From Amyloporia xantha (lineage: Eukaryota > Basidiomycota > Agaricomycetes > Polyporales > Adustoporiaceae), in assembly GCA_036971615.1 (NCBI GenBank), contig JAYKKR010000028.1:1-64000 (forward strand): a stretch of 64,000 nt of DNA, read 5' to 3'. Below are positions 34,854 through 45,106 of this stretch, piece by piece. The notes under the pieces were generated by a model. It did not search any database and was not told where the DNA came from. It saw only the letters and a list, made by a program, of their open reading frames with translations. The first letter of the stretch is position 1; each line of letters begins with the position of its first letter. The translations under genes were made by a program, and so were the position numbers.

Positions 34854-36350
34854 GTGGCAGAAGAACTCCACTGTCACGGACTCGTTCACGCCTTCGACAC
34901 CCAGGATCAAACCGACTGCTACTTCGAGGAAAACAACTGGTTCGATTGCCCTCGACAACCGTGTCCCAATCGAACCCCGCGCTCCATCACCGAGCCTTCC
35001 CCGAACAATCGATTTGTTCCTATCCGGCGCGTCCAACATCCCGCAGGACCAAGGAGCGAGCACGCTTCACTCTCACGTCACACCACCCCCGTTCCCTCTC
35101 GACCTGCCACCCCTGGCTCATCTATTCCTCGACCTGGCGGCAGCGTTAGCCGCAGCCAAAGTCAAGAAGGAGGAGTCTCCCATCTCCCTACTCCCCCTGT
35201 CTCGCGAGCGAATCCACCTGCGGGAACCCAAAGAGGAGTCGCGCAGTCCGAGTCTACGCAGCCGACAGTCCCTGTCGTATCTCAGCCCGTCACCTCTGCC
35301 TCGTCGTCGGCGCCGCGTGGCCGTCAGACCACCCGTCCTACCCCGCGTCACACGACCGCTTCACAGCAACAACCACCGCCTCCGCCCTCGCAGCAAACTA
35401 CGACCTCCCCCGAGACGATAATGGCTGTAGACAAAGGCATTGCGAAGCTTCTCCTTCCCCAACGCTACGATGGCGAGAGCGTTGTGGAATGTAAACGGTA
35501 CCTCGCCCAACTCTCGGAGTATCTCGACTACAATACGGATCTAGCTTCCGTCAAGCTACAGGTCCAGGTCGCGATCAGTCTTCTTGACGGAAAAGCCCGC
35601 GAATGGGGCACTCCTTTCCTGGCGGACTACGTCGCTGGCCGCACCCCTTTCGCCACACGTAAGGCCTTCACCGATGCCTTCACTGCCCGCTTCGGACATA
35701 TCGACGACGCGGCCGCCGCACAAGTCGAGCTCACCAAAATCTGCGCTCGTAACTTGCGCGACTCGAGAACTGCCGCACAGTTCTCCGCTCAATTCAAGGG
35801 TCCGGCGGACCGTTCTGGCTACGGAAAGCTAGAACTCCGTGACAAGTACCTTAGCGGTATCCCCTCGCGCATCTACCGCAAAATCGAGCTTGAGCCCTTC
35901 GACGACTGGGTCAGTGCCGAGAAGCGAGTCCTCGCCGTCGAGCAGATCCTGGACATAAGCCGCGCGCGCCGTCCGGATCTCAATATGTTCGCTCGTGGTG
36001 GGGCTCGCACGTCACAGGGTCGCCAACAAGCCGCCGCGTCTTCTTCTATTGCGGCTGTTGGTGATGGAAAGTTCAACGGCTCCTGTTACGGTTGTGGGAA
36101 GCCGGGGTACCGTCGGAAGGACTGTCCGTCCTGCAAGGACAAACCTTACACTCCGCGCCAGGGTGTGCGAGCTACGGTTGCTGCAAGCGCAGCAATGCCA
36201 AGCGCTCAGCCCGAACAGGCACAAGTTGTGCAGCAGACACCGGGAGATCTCTCGGCTATGTTAGCGTCTGTGTCTGCGTTGGCCAATGAGGTGAAGTCCA
36301 TGCGGGAGGAACTGGGGCAGTATCGCGCGATGAAAGAGGAGCGTTTTTAA
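34854..36350 (+). CDS. gag: gag polyprotein of the Ty3 element
   Basis: 498 aa from ATG 34854. A Ser/Pro/Thr-rich N-terminal region of about 190 residues precedes the capsid-like domain (about residues 200-380, with YLAQLSEYLDY, AREWGTPFLADYV and FTARFGHIDD). A single zinc knuckle follows near 36085-36126. The knuckle reads CYGCGKPGYRRKDC: the position that is His in the canonical C-x2-C-x4-H-x4-C motif is Tyr, a one-base change. The C-terminus is a predicted coiled coil, and TAA at 36348 ends the frame. Gag packages the element RNA into virus-like particles. The Tyr substitution may weaken RNA binding. Confidence 0.95.
   Translation: MAEELHCHGLVHAFDTQDQTDCYFEENNWFDCPRQPCPNRTPRSITEPSPNNRFVPIRRVQHPAGPRSEHASLSRHTTPVPSRPATPGSSIPRPGGSVSRSQSQEGGVSHLPTPPVSRANPPAGTQRGVAQSESTQPTVPVVSQPVTSASSSAPRGRQTTRPTPRHTTASQQQPPPPPSQQTTTSPETIMAVDKGIAKLLLPQRYDGESVVECKRYLAQLSEYLDYNTDLASVKLQVQVAISLLDGKAREWGTPFLADYVAGRTPFATRKAFTDAFTARFGHIDDAAAAQVELTKICARNLRDSRTAAQFSAQFKGPADRSGYGKLELRDKYLSGIPSRIYRKIELEPFDDWVSAEKRVLAVEQILDISRARRPDLNMFARGGARTSQGRQQAAASSSIAAVGDGKFNGSCYGCGKPGYRRKDCPSCKDKPYTPRQGVRATVAASAAMPSAQPEQAQVVQQTPGDLSAMLASVSALANEVKSMREELGQYRAMKEERF
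36344..36350 (+). promoter_or_regulatory. candidate -1 frameshift site at the gag stop
   Basis: A run of five T residues (36344-36348) overlaps the gag stop codon TAA. The pol frame is -1 to gag and has a stop at 36287-36289, so any shift must happen between 36290 and 36350. The P-site TTT can re-pair as TTT after a -1 slip. No classical X XXY YYZ heptamer is seen in that interval. Confidence 0.5.
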
Positions 36351-39300
36351 TTCGGTCCACGCTTGCTGCCGCGCGCGCTGGACCTGTTACGAATCGATTT
36401 TCTGTACTACAAGCAGCGAATGTTTATGAAATAGATCACGGTTCTCAACATTTCCACATTCCGATACAGTTAATTGGCGAAAGACGGCAGAAAGAAGTAG
36501 TGGCCATGGTGGACAGCGGTGCCACCACGAAGTTTATCCATAAGCGATTCATCCAAGAAAACAACGTACGAACACGGAAGTTGGGGCGCCCCATTCCGCT
36601 ATATAACATCGATGGATCGCTCAACAAGAACGGAAGCATCACGGACGTAGCCGTGCTACAGATGCAGATAGGAGACCATATTGAGAAAATGGTATTTACG
36701 GTAACAGACATCGGGCCTGAAGACGTTATAATCGGGCTCGATTGGCTTCGCGAGCATAACCCTGATATTAATTGGGAGAGTGGCTCGTTCAAACTAGATA
36801 GGTGCCCTGAGGCGTGTCAAGCCCGAAAGGTTGGCCAAACGGAACAAGCAGCGTCTACGCGTGATACGGGGGACAGGCCCACGGCGCAGAAACGTTTGCG
36901 GAAGACCAAATGGTCAACCAAGGGCAAGGTACGTAGTAAGGTATCACCTGAGGAGGAACCCGAGTTGGATCCAACGGTCGAATGGGACGAAGACGACCTT
37001 CTTGAAGCCTGGGAGCGTGGTGTCAACCTCCCTGGTGCTCCCCAACTGTATGTTGCAGCAGGACATACTTACTCACAAGTCCTTGCTGAAGAGGAGTACA
37101 AGAAGCGAGAAGTCAAAAGCGTCGAGGAAATGGTGCCAGAAAAGTTTCACGAGTTCTTGAAGGTCTTCTCCAAAGAAGCCTCGGAACGACTTCCGGAACA
37201 TAAACCTTATGATCATGCTATAGAGCTGATTCCTGACGCAAAAACGTTCCATTCAAGGGTATACCCACTGTCGCACAACGAACAAGGCGAGTTAGACAAG
37301 TTCCTCAAGGAGCAGTTAGCCAAAGGTTATATACGGGAATCGAAGTCGCCTATATCCTCTCCCTTCTTCTTCATCAAAAAGAAGGATGGATCACTTCGAC
37401 CCGTACAGGACTACCGACGGCTTAACGAGATCACGATCAAAAATCGCTACCCGCTGCCATTGATCTCTGAACTCGTCGATAAACTCAAAGGCGCCTCGAT
37501 CTTTACAAAGTTCGACATCCGATGGGGGTATAATAACGTACGGATCAAACTCGGAGACGAATGGAAGGCTGCGTTTGTAACTAATCGAGGGTTGTACGAA
37601 CCATCGGTTATGTTCTTCGGTCTCACCAATTCTCCGGCGACCTTCCAAGCAATGATGAACGACATCTTCGGAGATCTCATTGCAGAAGGAAAACTTACGG
37701 TCTATCTCGACGACATTCTCATCTTTTCTACAGACAAGCTGGAGCATGAGAAAGTCACCCGTGAGGTATTACGTCGCCTTCAGGAAAACGATCTCTTCCT
37801 GAAACCGGAGAAGTGCGAATGGGATGTTCCTAAAACAGACTATTTAGGCATGATCGTAGGGAATGGTGAAGTGGCGATGGATCCTGCCAAGATCCGCGGA
37901 GTCATGGAGTGGCCCACCCCTCGGAATGTTAAAGACATCCAGAAGTTCCGAGGGTTTGCCAACTTCTATCGTCGCTTCATCAAGGATTTTGCAAAGATCA
38001 CGCAACCCCTTGATCGTCTAACTGGGAACGTACCCTGGCAGTGGGGTGAGGAAGAGCAGTCTGCGTTCGAGGAGCTGAAACGCTGCTTTAGCACCACACC
38101 TGTCTTAGCACTGTATGACCAAGACCGGGAAACGCGGCTAGAGGTGGATGCCTCTGGGTACGCAACCGGTGGCGTACTTTCGCAAAAGCAGGAGGATGGC
38201 AAGTGGCATCCGGTGGCTTACCGATCTCGGGGTATGGATTCTGCCCAGCGCAATTACGAGATCTACGACAAGGAGATGTTAGCGATAATCGAAGCATTGG
38301 AGGACTGGCGTCACTACCTCGAGGGTTGTCCTAACACGTTCGAGATCCTTTCGGATCATAAGAACCTCGAGTATTGGCGCACAGCTCAGCATCTCACGCG
38401 ACGACAAGCGAGATGGGCTCTGTATCTATCTCGCTTCGATTTCACTATCACTCACAAGTCGGGCAAGTCGAATGGAAAGGCTGACGCCTTGTCTCGTCGC
38501 CCGGACCTCCAGGTGGGAGATGACGATGACAACGTGGATCAGATTGTCCTGAAGCCGGAACAGTTCCGCATTTCCTCCACGCAGCGTGGGCATGCAGCAG
38601 TTGTGGCAGATCGATCGCTGCTAAAGCGTATTCGAGAATGTTCGGACAAGGACCGGGAGGTGGCGGACGCCCTGGAAAAGATTCAGAATCTAGGCCCACC
38701 CCGGCTGCAACGCGACTTCACCGAGTGGAATGCCGAGCAAGGGCTTCTGCTGTTTCGAGGGTGCGTTTACGTCCCAAAGAACGCAGAGCTTCGGCGGGAT
38801 ATTGTCAAAATCCACCACGATGCACCTGCAGCCGGTCACCCGGGGCGAGCCAAGACCCTCGAGTTAGTATCGCGAAACTATTGGTGGCCGGGAATGTCCA
38901 AGTTTGTCAATGAGTACGTAAGCACCTGCGACACGTGCAACCGTACCAAGACATTCCCCGCTAAACCACAAGGGCCGCTCAAACCGAATGAGATTCCAGA
39001 GCGCCCTTGGCAGGTTATTACCACCGATATGATCGTGGGTCTCCCCAAGTCCGATGGGTTCGATTCAATCCTGGTCACGGCAGATCGCTTCACCAAAATG
39101 GTACACTTCTCGGCATGTCATGAAACTCTGACCGCCGAAGGTGCCGCGGAACTTTATATACGCGACGTCTTTTCACATCATGGGGCCCCGGCCAAGGTCA
39201 TATCAGACCGAGGTCCCCAATTCGCGTCAAAGTATCTACATGCGATCTACAAAGGGATGAATATCGAACCAGCCATGTCGACTGCCTTTCACCCGCAGAC

Positions 39301-40192
39301 AGACGGGCAGACAGAGCGGTGGAATCAGGAGATCGAGCAGTATCTTAGGGCTTATGTCAGCCACAGACAGGACGATTGGGCGAAACAGTTGCCTTTTGCG
39401 GAGTTTGCACTGAACAATCGAGTTCACTCTGCAACTGGTTATTCCCCTTTCTTCTTGAACCAGGCGTACAACCCCGATCTCCAAATCCGCTTGAACCCCA
39501 TGTCGAAGGTGCCCGCTGCGGAAGATAGGTTGAAGTTGTTGCAGGAAGTACGGGATGACACGCGCGCTGCGCTTGAGCTGTCTGCTGAGCGTATGAAAAC
39601 GTATTACGATAGGCATGTGCAGGAGGCACCGGTGTTCAAACCTGGTGACAAGGTGTGGCTGGATGCTCGTAATCTGAAGCTGAAACAGCCGAGCAAGAAG
39701 CTCAGTCCCAAACGCCTTGGTCCATTCCCTGTCACACGGAAGATCGGTGACTTAGACTATGAACTGAAGTTGCCCAAGTCGGTGCCAGTTCATCCGGTCT
39801 TCCACGTCTCCTTGCTCAGCAAGCATACGCGTAGTGAAATCTCGGGTCGAGAACCGGACGAACCGCCACCTATTGAGGTCGAAGGCGACGACGAGTACGA
39901 AGTGGAGCGAATCAAGGATTCACGTATATTCCGCCGCCAGCTTCAGTACCTTGTCAAATGGAAAGGATACGATGAGTCCCATACGTCTTGGGAACCAGCG
40001 CGTAACGTAGCAAACGCAAAGGAACTCATCGAGATCTTCCATCGTAGACACCCTAGTGCACCTCGTCGACTCAATGCCGCAGTCTTCGCTGGCTTGCAGT
40101 TCCGCCCACTTCCTGAAGCAATGACCGAAGCACGTTGCCGTTCTGGTTGGGAGATGGGGAAAGGAAGCGCGCATGAGGTCATGCGGCGTTAG
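36347..40192 (+). CDS. pol: pol polyprotein: PR-RT-RH-INT-chromodomain
   Basis: The frame is open from 36290 and the first internal ATG is at 36500; entry by frameshift near 36347 is likelier, because protease-flanking sequence precedes that ATG. Domains in order: protease VAMVDSGATTKFI (about 36500); reverse transcriptase with FIKKKDGSLRPVQDYRRLNE, FFGLTNSPATFQ and the catalytic TVYLDDILIFS (about 37700); RNase H with LEVDASGYATGGVLSQ and SDHKNLEYW; integrase with an HHCC zinc region (HHDAPAAGHPGR, then CDTCNRTK), D-D-E residues in ITTDMIVGLP, VISDRGPQF and AFHPQTDGQTERWNQEIEQY; and a C-terminal chromodomain (VERIKDSRI, LQYLVKWKGYDESHTSWEP, about 39900-40040). Chromodomains steer integration toward particular histone marks. 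The frame is uninterrupted to TAG at 40190-40192. Confidence 0.97.
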   Translation, partial: LIRSTLAAARAGPVTNRFSVLQAANVYEIDHGSQHFHIPIQLIGERRQKEVVAMVDSGATTKFIHKRFIQENNVRTRKLGRPIPLYNIDGSLNKNGSITDVAVLQMQIGDHIEKMVFTVTDIGPEDVIIGLDWLREHNPDINWESGSFKLDRCPEACQARKVGQTEQAASTRDTGDRPTAQKRLRKTKWSTKGKVRSKVSPEEEPELDPTVEWDEDDLLEAWERGVNLPGAPQLYVAAGHTYSQVLAEEEYKKREVKSVEEMVPEKFHEFLKVFSKEASERLPEHKPYDHAIELIPDAKTFHSRVYPLSHNEQGELDKFLKEQLAKGYIRESKSPISSPFFFIKKKDGSLRPVQDYRRLNEITIKNRYPLPLISELVDKLKGASIFTKFDIRWGYNNVRIKLGDEWKAAFVTNRGLYEPSVMFFGLTNSPATFQAMMNDIFGDLIAEGKLTVYLDDILIFSTDKLEHEKVTREVLRRLQENDLFLKPEKCEWDVPKTDYLGMIVGNGEVAMDPAKIRGVMEWPTPRNVKDIQKFRGFANFYRRFIKDFAKITQPLDRLTGNVPWQWGEEEQSAFEELKRCFSTTPVLALYDQDRETRLEVDASGYATGGVLSQKQEDGKWHPVAYRSRGMDSAQRNYEIYDKEMLAIIEALEDWRHYLEGCPNTFEILSDHKNLEYWRTAQHLTRRQARWALYLSRFDFTITHKSGKSNGKADALSRRPDLQVGDDDDNVDQIVLKPEQFRISSTQRGHAAVVADRSLLKRIRECSDKDREVADALEKIQNLGPPRLQRDFTEWNAEQGLLLFRGCVYVPKNAELRRDIVKIHHDAPAAGHPGRAKTLELVSRNYWWPGMSKFVNEYVSTCDTCNRTKTFPAKPQGPLKPNEIPERPWQVITTDMIVGLPKSDGFDSILVTADRFTKMVHFSACHETLTAEGAAELYIRDVFSHHGAPAKVISDRGPQFASKYLHAIYKGMNIEPAMSTAFHPQTDGQTERWNQEIEQYLRAYVSHRQDDWAKQLPFAEFALNNRVHSATGYSPFFLNQAYNPDLQIRLNPMSKVPAAEDRLKLLQEVRDDTRAALELSAERMKTYYDRHVQEAPVFKPGDKVWLDARNLKLKQPSKKLSPKRLGPFPVTRKIGDLDYELKLPKSVPVHPVFHVSLLSKHTRSEISGREPDEPPPIEVEGDDEYEVERIKDSRIFRRQLQYLVKWKGYDESHTSWEPARNVANAKELIEIFHRRHPSAPRRLNAAVFAGLQFRPLPEAMTEARCRSGWEMGKGSAHEVMRR

Positions 40193-40200
40193 GAGGGGGG
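40191..40200 (+). other. polypurine tract
   Basis: AGGAGGGGGG lies directly after the pol stop and 3 nt before the right LTR. This is the expected primer for plus-strand DNA synthesis. Confidence 0.9.
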
Positions 40201-40203
40201 TAC

Positions 40204-40772
40204 TGTCACGAGTTGACATCGAGCGTTTCTTCCTTTCTATATACGGACGATTTTCTCCTTTTACTCATCGTTATTTTCCCCTCTTATTCGAACGGCCATT
40301 CTACTGTACACATCGCAAGCTCCTTGTTCATGGACTTAGACGCGTCGACCATTACAGGTCACATGTTCCCTTCCCACGGACTCCGTCCCGCCTTCCCTTT
40401 ACGGACGTTTACTTAAGCACGGTGCCGGCCGACCTCGGGCCCCACCGGGCTCCGCTCACGACATCACTTATGACTCATAGCCTGCTTACTCCGGCTGCGC
40501 ACAGACCACCTGCGCACGGACCATGTAGATAGCCTGCCCTGAACTCTTGTAGTATATAAGTAGTACGCCTCTGCCTGGGGACTTCAGTTTCGACCTCTTG
40601 TCCCTAGGTAAGCCAAGTTTGCCTGTACCTACTTACCTTTACTTACGTTTATTTATCTTGTCCCTAGCCTTAGACTCGAGCATAGCTCGTCATCGCTTCG
40701 GTAAGACTAAGTCGAACGCCCTCGGCCTTTTAGGTTTGTTCTTCCCCTGTCGCTTGACTCTAAGTCGCGACA
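40204..40772 (+). repeat. 3' LTR
   Basis: 569 bp, matching the left LTR with no difference visible to me, followed by the second CTATC at 40773-40777. Confidence 0.97.
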
Positions 40773-41325
40773 CTATCTTATTTTCATATTAATTTGATTA
40801 CTCCCTCTTTCTCCCGTATCGTAGCGTTGACGTTTCGTATTATGACGTGCTGTTGAAAACTCCACACGCATGCTTTCATTTGCTTCCATCTGCTTTCTCT
40901 GCATTTACTTTCGTGTACTAGATCACATCCGCGATACATGTCTAGATGAATTCATACAAACTCCAAAAAATTGGAATACTGGTGGCAAATGTATGTGACC
41001 GTTGTTGTGAATATCGTGTTCTTCCTGTATTATGTTTGTCCATCTGTACGCCAGCTTGGCACTTACCATGGCTCGAAGTGCGGCATCCCTTTTATGTCAG
41101 CAAGTCGCGATATGCATTAAGCAGATCATGGCTTGAAATACGCGATAACAGGTGTGTTTGATTCCACGTATATGTCATACTTATACAAAAGGTCATGTCT
41201 AGAGGTAGTTGAAGCTGTAGCGTCTGGGGAGCCTGGATTTGTGGACATGTGAAGGCTGCCGTGCCGAGGCTATGACCGATGATGAGATTAGGGCACTCTG
41301 GAGGCCAAATACGCACTTACTGCTG

Positions 41326-42049
41326 TTACTTGTAAGCGAGGAAATAAGCAGAAATTGCTGCCAAGTCATTCACACTGGCATTGGAATAGCTTATTCTCCG
41401 AGATCCACTGAATTTGAGCACAGTCACGAGACCACACCAGTGTTTCGCTGCCGCACCGGATGTGATGTGGTCAATGGCCCTGTTGATTGGGCAGCCTTTT
41501 TGCATAGCCTGGGAAGAGTACCAAATGTGCAACGGGAACCGCAAAGGCTCGCCATTCAGACCCAGGGTCAAAATGATAGTGGCCGGAGCGTCTTTCGTAG
41601 TGAAGAAAGCTTCAAGGAGTGGTAAAGGACATAGCCCTTGAGCATCGGCACCCTGTAACCGGCATTGCACAGTAATCAACCGGGGACGATCTGAGAAGTT
41701 ACAGTCTGAACAGGTAATCGAAGACCCAGCATGAAATGCGTACCTTCTTCGGGTGCTAACAGGATGGCGTCCACGGTGATAAATTTCTGTGGTGGCTGAG
41801 GAGGTATACTGATTGTGCCATGCTGGTGAGCATTGACTGAGATGCATTCCTTCCGGTGGCGGGCCCAGTCCTATAAAGCCAAAATGGTTTGATGGTATGT
41901 CCGTGGTGAAACTGAGATACACGGGCAATACTTACAATCCGAAGGTGCTCGTGCGTGCAGTACCACTTGTTCTCACACCTACTACAGAACATGGTAGTTG
42001 GTTGGGAACAAACCGCGCATGGGCGCTGAACCAGGTGCTCCGAGGACAT
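41326..42049 (-). CDS. MYND zinc-finger protein
   Basis: Three exons on the minus strand (42049-41936, 41870-41744, 41705-41326; introns 65 and 38 bp) join in frame to 206 aa. The N-terminus is a complete MYND finger: C11-x2-C14, C22-x2-C25, C31, H35 and, after the first intron, H43-x3-C47 (DWARHRKEC). MYND fingers bind Pro-rich peptides. The remaining 150 residues (LITVQCRLQGADAQGL, LHIWYSSQAMQKGCPINRA and onward) belong to a family common in Agaricomycetes; I know no function for it. The protein ends AYFLAYK. The ATG used places the finger at residue 11; an upstream in-frame extension would add a hydrophobic stretch I consider untranslated. No lesions. Confidence 0.85.
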
Positions 42050-43560
42050 GATTATTAGGTGCCAGTGGAGGAGCGTCCCAGCGATAATAGCGTGAAATGG
42101 ATATTGAGCTCGGTGCTGGGAAACAGCAACCAGCTGATCTTTATATACCGAAGAATAGAACAGCTCACATGCCAAGGCAAGTGTGGCAAAGGCAATGACT
42201 CGCAGGGGGATATCAGAAGCCATATGGAAAACAATAACACGTAATCACATAGCCATCAGTCCAAGCATTACTTCGGAGTTCTCTGTATCATAACCTAATC
42301 ACGGAAATGCGTGGTATTATGACACACAATTTAAGTATGAAATAGACATAATGTCTACTCAAAGGCGAAACAATTAGCTGTGATCCAGTTAATGTTAGAG
42401 ATTGGCATACTCACGCGGGCGGGTTGCAACACGTATCGTTCATTGTTTTCGGCATGCGAGTCCCATTCTGCAAGCCCAATCATCCTTCAGCCATTCAGTC
42501 ATCCCAGGACTTCGGCAGAACCAAGTGAACTCGGGAGGAAACATAGAAAATCTTTGAAAGCAGCGTCAAGCATCATTGAAGTTGCAATCAAGGGAGCGGA
42601 GACTGCACAGTGGACGGTTTCAGCATGTTTTCACAGTAGTACGGCATCATTGAATAAAATTTGCTCGAGACGGTTAGTCGGCATCGGTCGACAATAAAGA
42701 TAGTGTTCGGTGCTGGCAGTAAGAATTTATCCCTGTTCGTCCGTGCACTGGTCTAGAGCATGGCATCTAGCATCTAGTTCTTGTTGACAAATAAATCGCA
42801 GAGCTGCGAGAGGTCAGACATAGGAGAAATCGAATTCTGCATGCTTCCATACACCTAAGAGGGCAACCCGTCCAACCTGGGCACCTAGAACGCGCAAAGG
42901 TCCGGATGATGCGCACCTGCCCATTTTGGTAGTGACCGATATGCGAATTCTGAGACTACGACTACGGTCCATAGAGTTGTTGTGACATCAAATAGTAACT
43001 CACGCTGCTATGTCACATTCATTATTCCACCCTCCTGCTCAAAGCTTTTTTGGCTAATGCTGACAGATTTACTGTTACCTTTTTCATGTAGACCAGCGGG
43101 CAGTCACATTCAGAATTAGACCACTAAACTTGGATAATAATAATCTTTAGGTGCGGATCCAGCGGGCGGAGATATTACAGAGAGCTGTCGAAGGAGGGTC
43201 AATCTAATCGTAGTAACTAACATATTACTTCCAGCCAATAGGTATGGTACTCTACCGTAAGATATCTCGGGTGGCAATGGCCGGACCGCCAGAATGGAAT
43301 GGGTTAGGAATACTAGCCGCATTCTGAGAGCGATTGAATCCGCGACACGCGCCGCTCCATGCCTCATACTGTCATCCAGAGCGAGGCATTTCATCCTCCC
43401 CTTCTCCTAACTCTGCCTTGCCTGCTAGCTTACCTGTAGGCACGTCAATACCTCGCAGTCTAGCTGCTGTTTTTATCATCTTATAAGCTCATGTGCACAA
43501 ACTCCCAACCTTTATAACTTCGAGCACCTTCAAGCCCTGCACCCCCAGACACGCGTCCAC
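42050..43560. other. intergenic, nothing recognised
   Basis: Lies between the divergent starts of the MYND and bZIP-like genes, so it should hold both promoters. No repeat, RNA gene or protein-like block stands out. The last 60 bp before 43561 are C/T-rich, typical of fungal 5' untranslated regions. Confidence 0.5.
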
Positions 43561-45106
43561 ATGGCGCCTTTACTCGCCCTCACTTCTACATTGCACCAAG
43601 ACTCCCTCCTCTCACATGCTGATCGACCCGAGCGGTCTAGGAACGCAAAAGGTACGCCCAACACAATGACTAAATTGCAAGTGGATCTGACCATTTTCTA
43701 TCTGAATGCTGGAGAAGCTCAAGCACGCCATAGAGCAAAGCGTAAGGCGTACATAGAACAGGTAATCTCAATTCTCGTAGAGCACAGGCAACCCTATTTA
43801 ATACTTACTGTATCACCCTAGTTGGAACAGACTGTGGAGAAATTGCAGATAATGCTGCCCCGCTGGCCTGAGCAGTTTGTAAAACTGTCCGGCCCTCTGG
43901 CTAAGCTTCGTGAGCTAGAGGAAGAGAATCAAAGTTTGCACCATCAAATCGAGGATTTACGCCGGCAGCTACACCCCAAGAACGAGTATCTGCGTCCTAA
44001 CCCTCGTGCAGATGGGCTTCCGGCGATTGATGAGAACGAAGCGCGGTTCAAAAGGAGTCCTAGTCCAGGCATAGATTTGGTGCGTACTGTCGTGGACGTG
44101 TTCGTTATTCTATGTTAGCTCATCTAGGATTTATGCTGGCAGCTACACCCCAAGAACGAGTATCTGCGTTCCAACCCTCGTGCAGATGGGCTTCCGGCGG
44201 TTGATGAGAACGAAGCGTGGTATAAAAGGAGTCCTAGTCCAGGCATAGATTTGGTGCGTACTATTGTGGACGTGTTCGTCATTCTATGATAGCTCATTCA
44301 ACTGTTGCATGCTCACTCGCTGTCCATCAATTGAAGTCCCAGCCTATGCCGAACTATCAGAACGTCACCCCACGGCGGTACGCTTCCTCTTCCTATGCGT
44401 TGAGAACATACCCACCGAGAGCGTCGAGCTTCTCCTTCTCGACAAGTGTATACTCTGCGTCTGTTAGTCTTGCTCCTTCGCCCAACTGTGGGCACATAGA
44501 ACTCTCGATTTTAGTAACATTTAATTTTTACTTGCAGCCTTCTTCATCCTCTGGTCATAAATCAGAGCCCGGGTATATGCCGCACAATCCAACGACCAGC
44601 TCACAGCCTGTCTATGCTTCCGGTCCCTCAGGAGCCCACTCGCTGTTACAGTCGACCCCTTCCCTGGTAAGGGTCTACTTTACGTTCACCGTTCCATAAA
44701 CATGCACACTTGTAACCTAAGATCCTTCTAATATCTTTTATGACAGGCGTCCGACCGTGTGGAGTTGTATGCACCATACCCGCCCCCTTTGCACGTTCCT
44801 ACACCCAGTTACGCAATCCCTCCTTCAGTATATGGCACGACGGAGCAGTATGGCTCTGCCATGTATGATAAAGTAAGCTGCACCTTCGATTGAATGCATG
44901 TCATTGTCGCCTCTAAGAGAACGTACATTTTTCAGCACTATGTTACTAGCTACACCAGTTACGGTACGGCGAGTGGCAACGCCAACCATTCGACAACCTC
45001 AAATTCACATAGCACAGGATATGGAATTGCCCACAACTACTGCGACTACTCGAGAACACCTTCACCTTCCAGTGAGACTCGAGCTGCCTGGTGCCATGAT
45101 AACTAG
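43561..45106 (+). CDS. bZIP-like transcription factor with duplicated exon
   Basis: Eight exons join in frame to 352 aa: 43561-43651, 43715-43761, 43822-44079, 44143-44253, 44337-44462, 44538-44666, 44747-44872, 44936-45106. Exons 1 and 2 together encode the basic region RSRNAKEAQARHRAKRKAYIEQ (residues about 25-46; two parts shown joined by the first intron). It continues into LEQTVEKLQ and, further on, LRELEEENQSLHHQIEDL, a coiled coil. The spacing of the basic region departs slightly from the textbook N-x7-R pattern, hence bZIP-like. The zipper is interrupted by a Pro/Trp segment. The C-terminal two thirds is Ser/Pro/Tyr-rich, as in activation domains. Exon 4 is a copy of the 3' part of exon 3. 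Expected role is nuclear DNA binding as a dimer; targets unknown. Confidence 0.8.
43952..44299 (+). repeat. 174-bp tandem duplication covering exon end and intron
   Basis: The sequence from GATTTACGCCGGCAG to the AGCTCAT after the intron is repeated with an offset of exactly 174 bp (CTACACCCC at 43969 and 44143). The copies differ at about a dozen positions. The second copy keeps an open frame, a CAG acceptor and the GTGCGTAC donor, so it forms a 111-nt in-frame extra exon. Confidence 0.9.

Larger units (their letters stand above)
33911..40772 (+). mobile_element. complete Ty3/gypsy chromovirus LTR retrotransposon
   Basis: The 6862-bp element has 569-bp LTRs (TGTCACGA...TCGCGACA), a CTATC target duplication, a self-complementary primer site, gag, pol in the -1 frame, and a polypurine tract before the right LTR. 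Pol order is protease, reverse transcriptase, RNase H, integrase, chromodomain, which defines the Ty3/gypsy chromovirus clade. I saw no difference between the two LTRs by eye, which implies a very recent insertion. All pol motifs are intact. The one anomaly is the gag zinc knuckle. It is inserted between the 227-aa hypothetical gene and the MYND gene. Confidence 0.97.

Noticed and set aside
34806..40182. Antisense and alternate-frame open frames across gag and pol
   Set aside because: They are shadows of the long gag and pol frames and carry no motifs.
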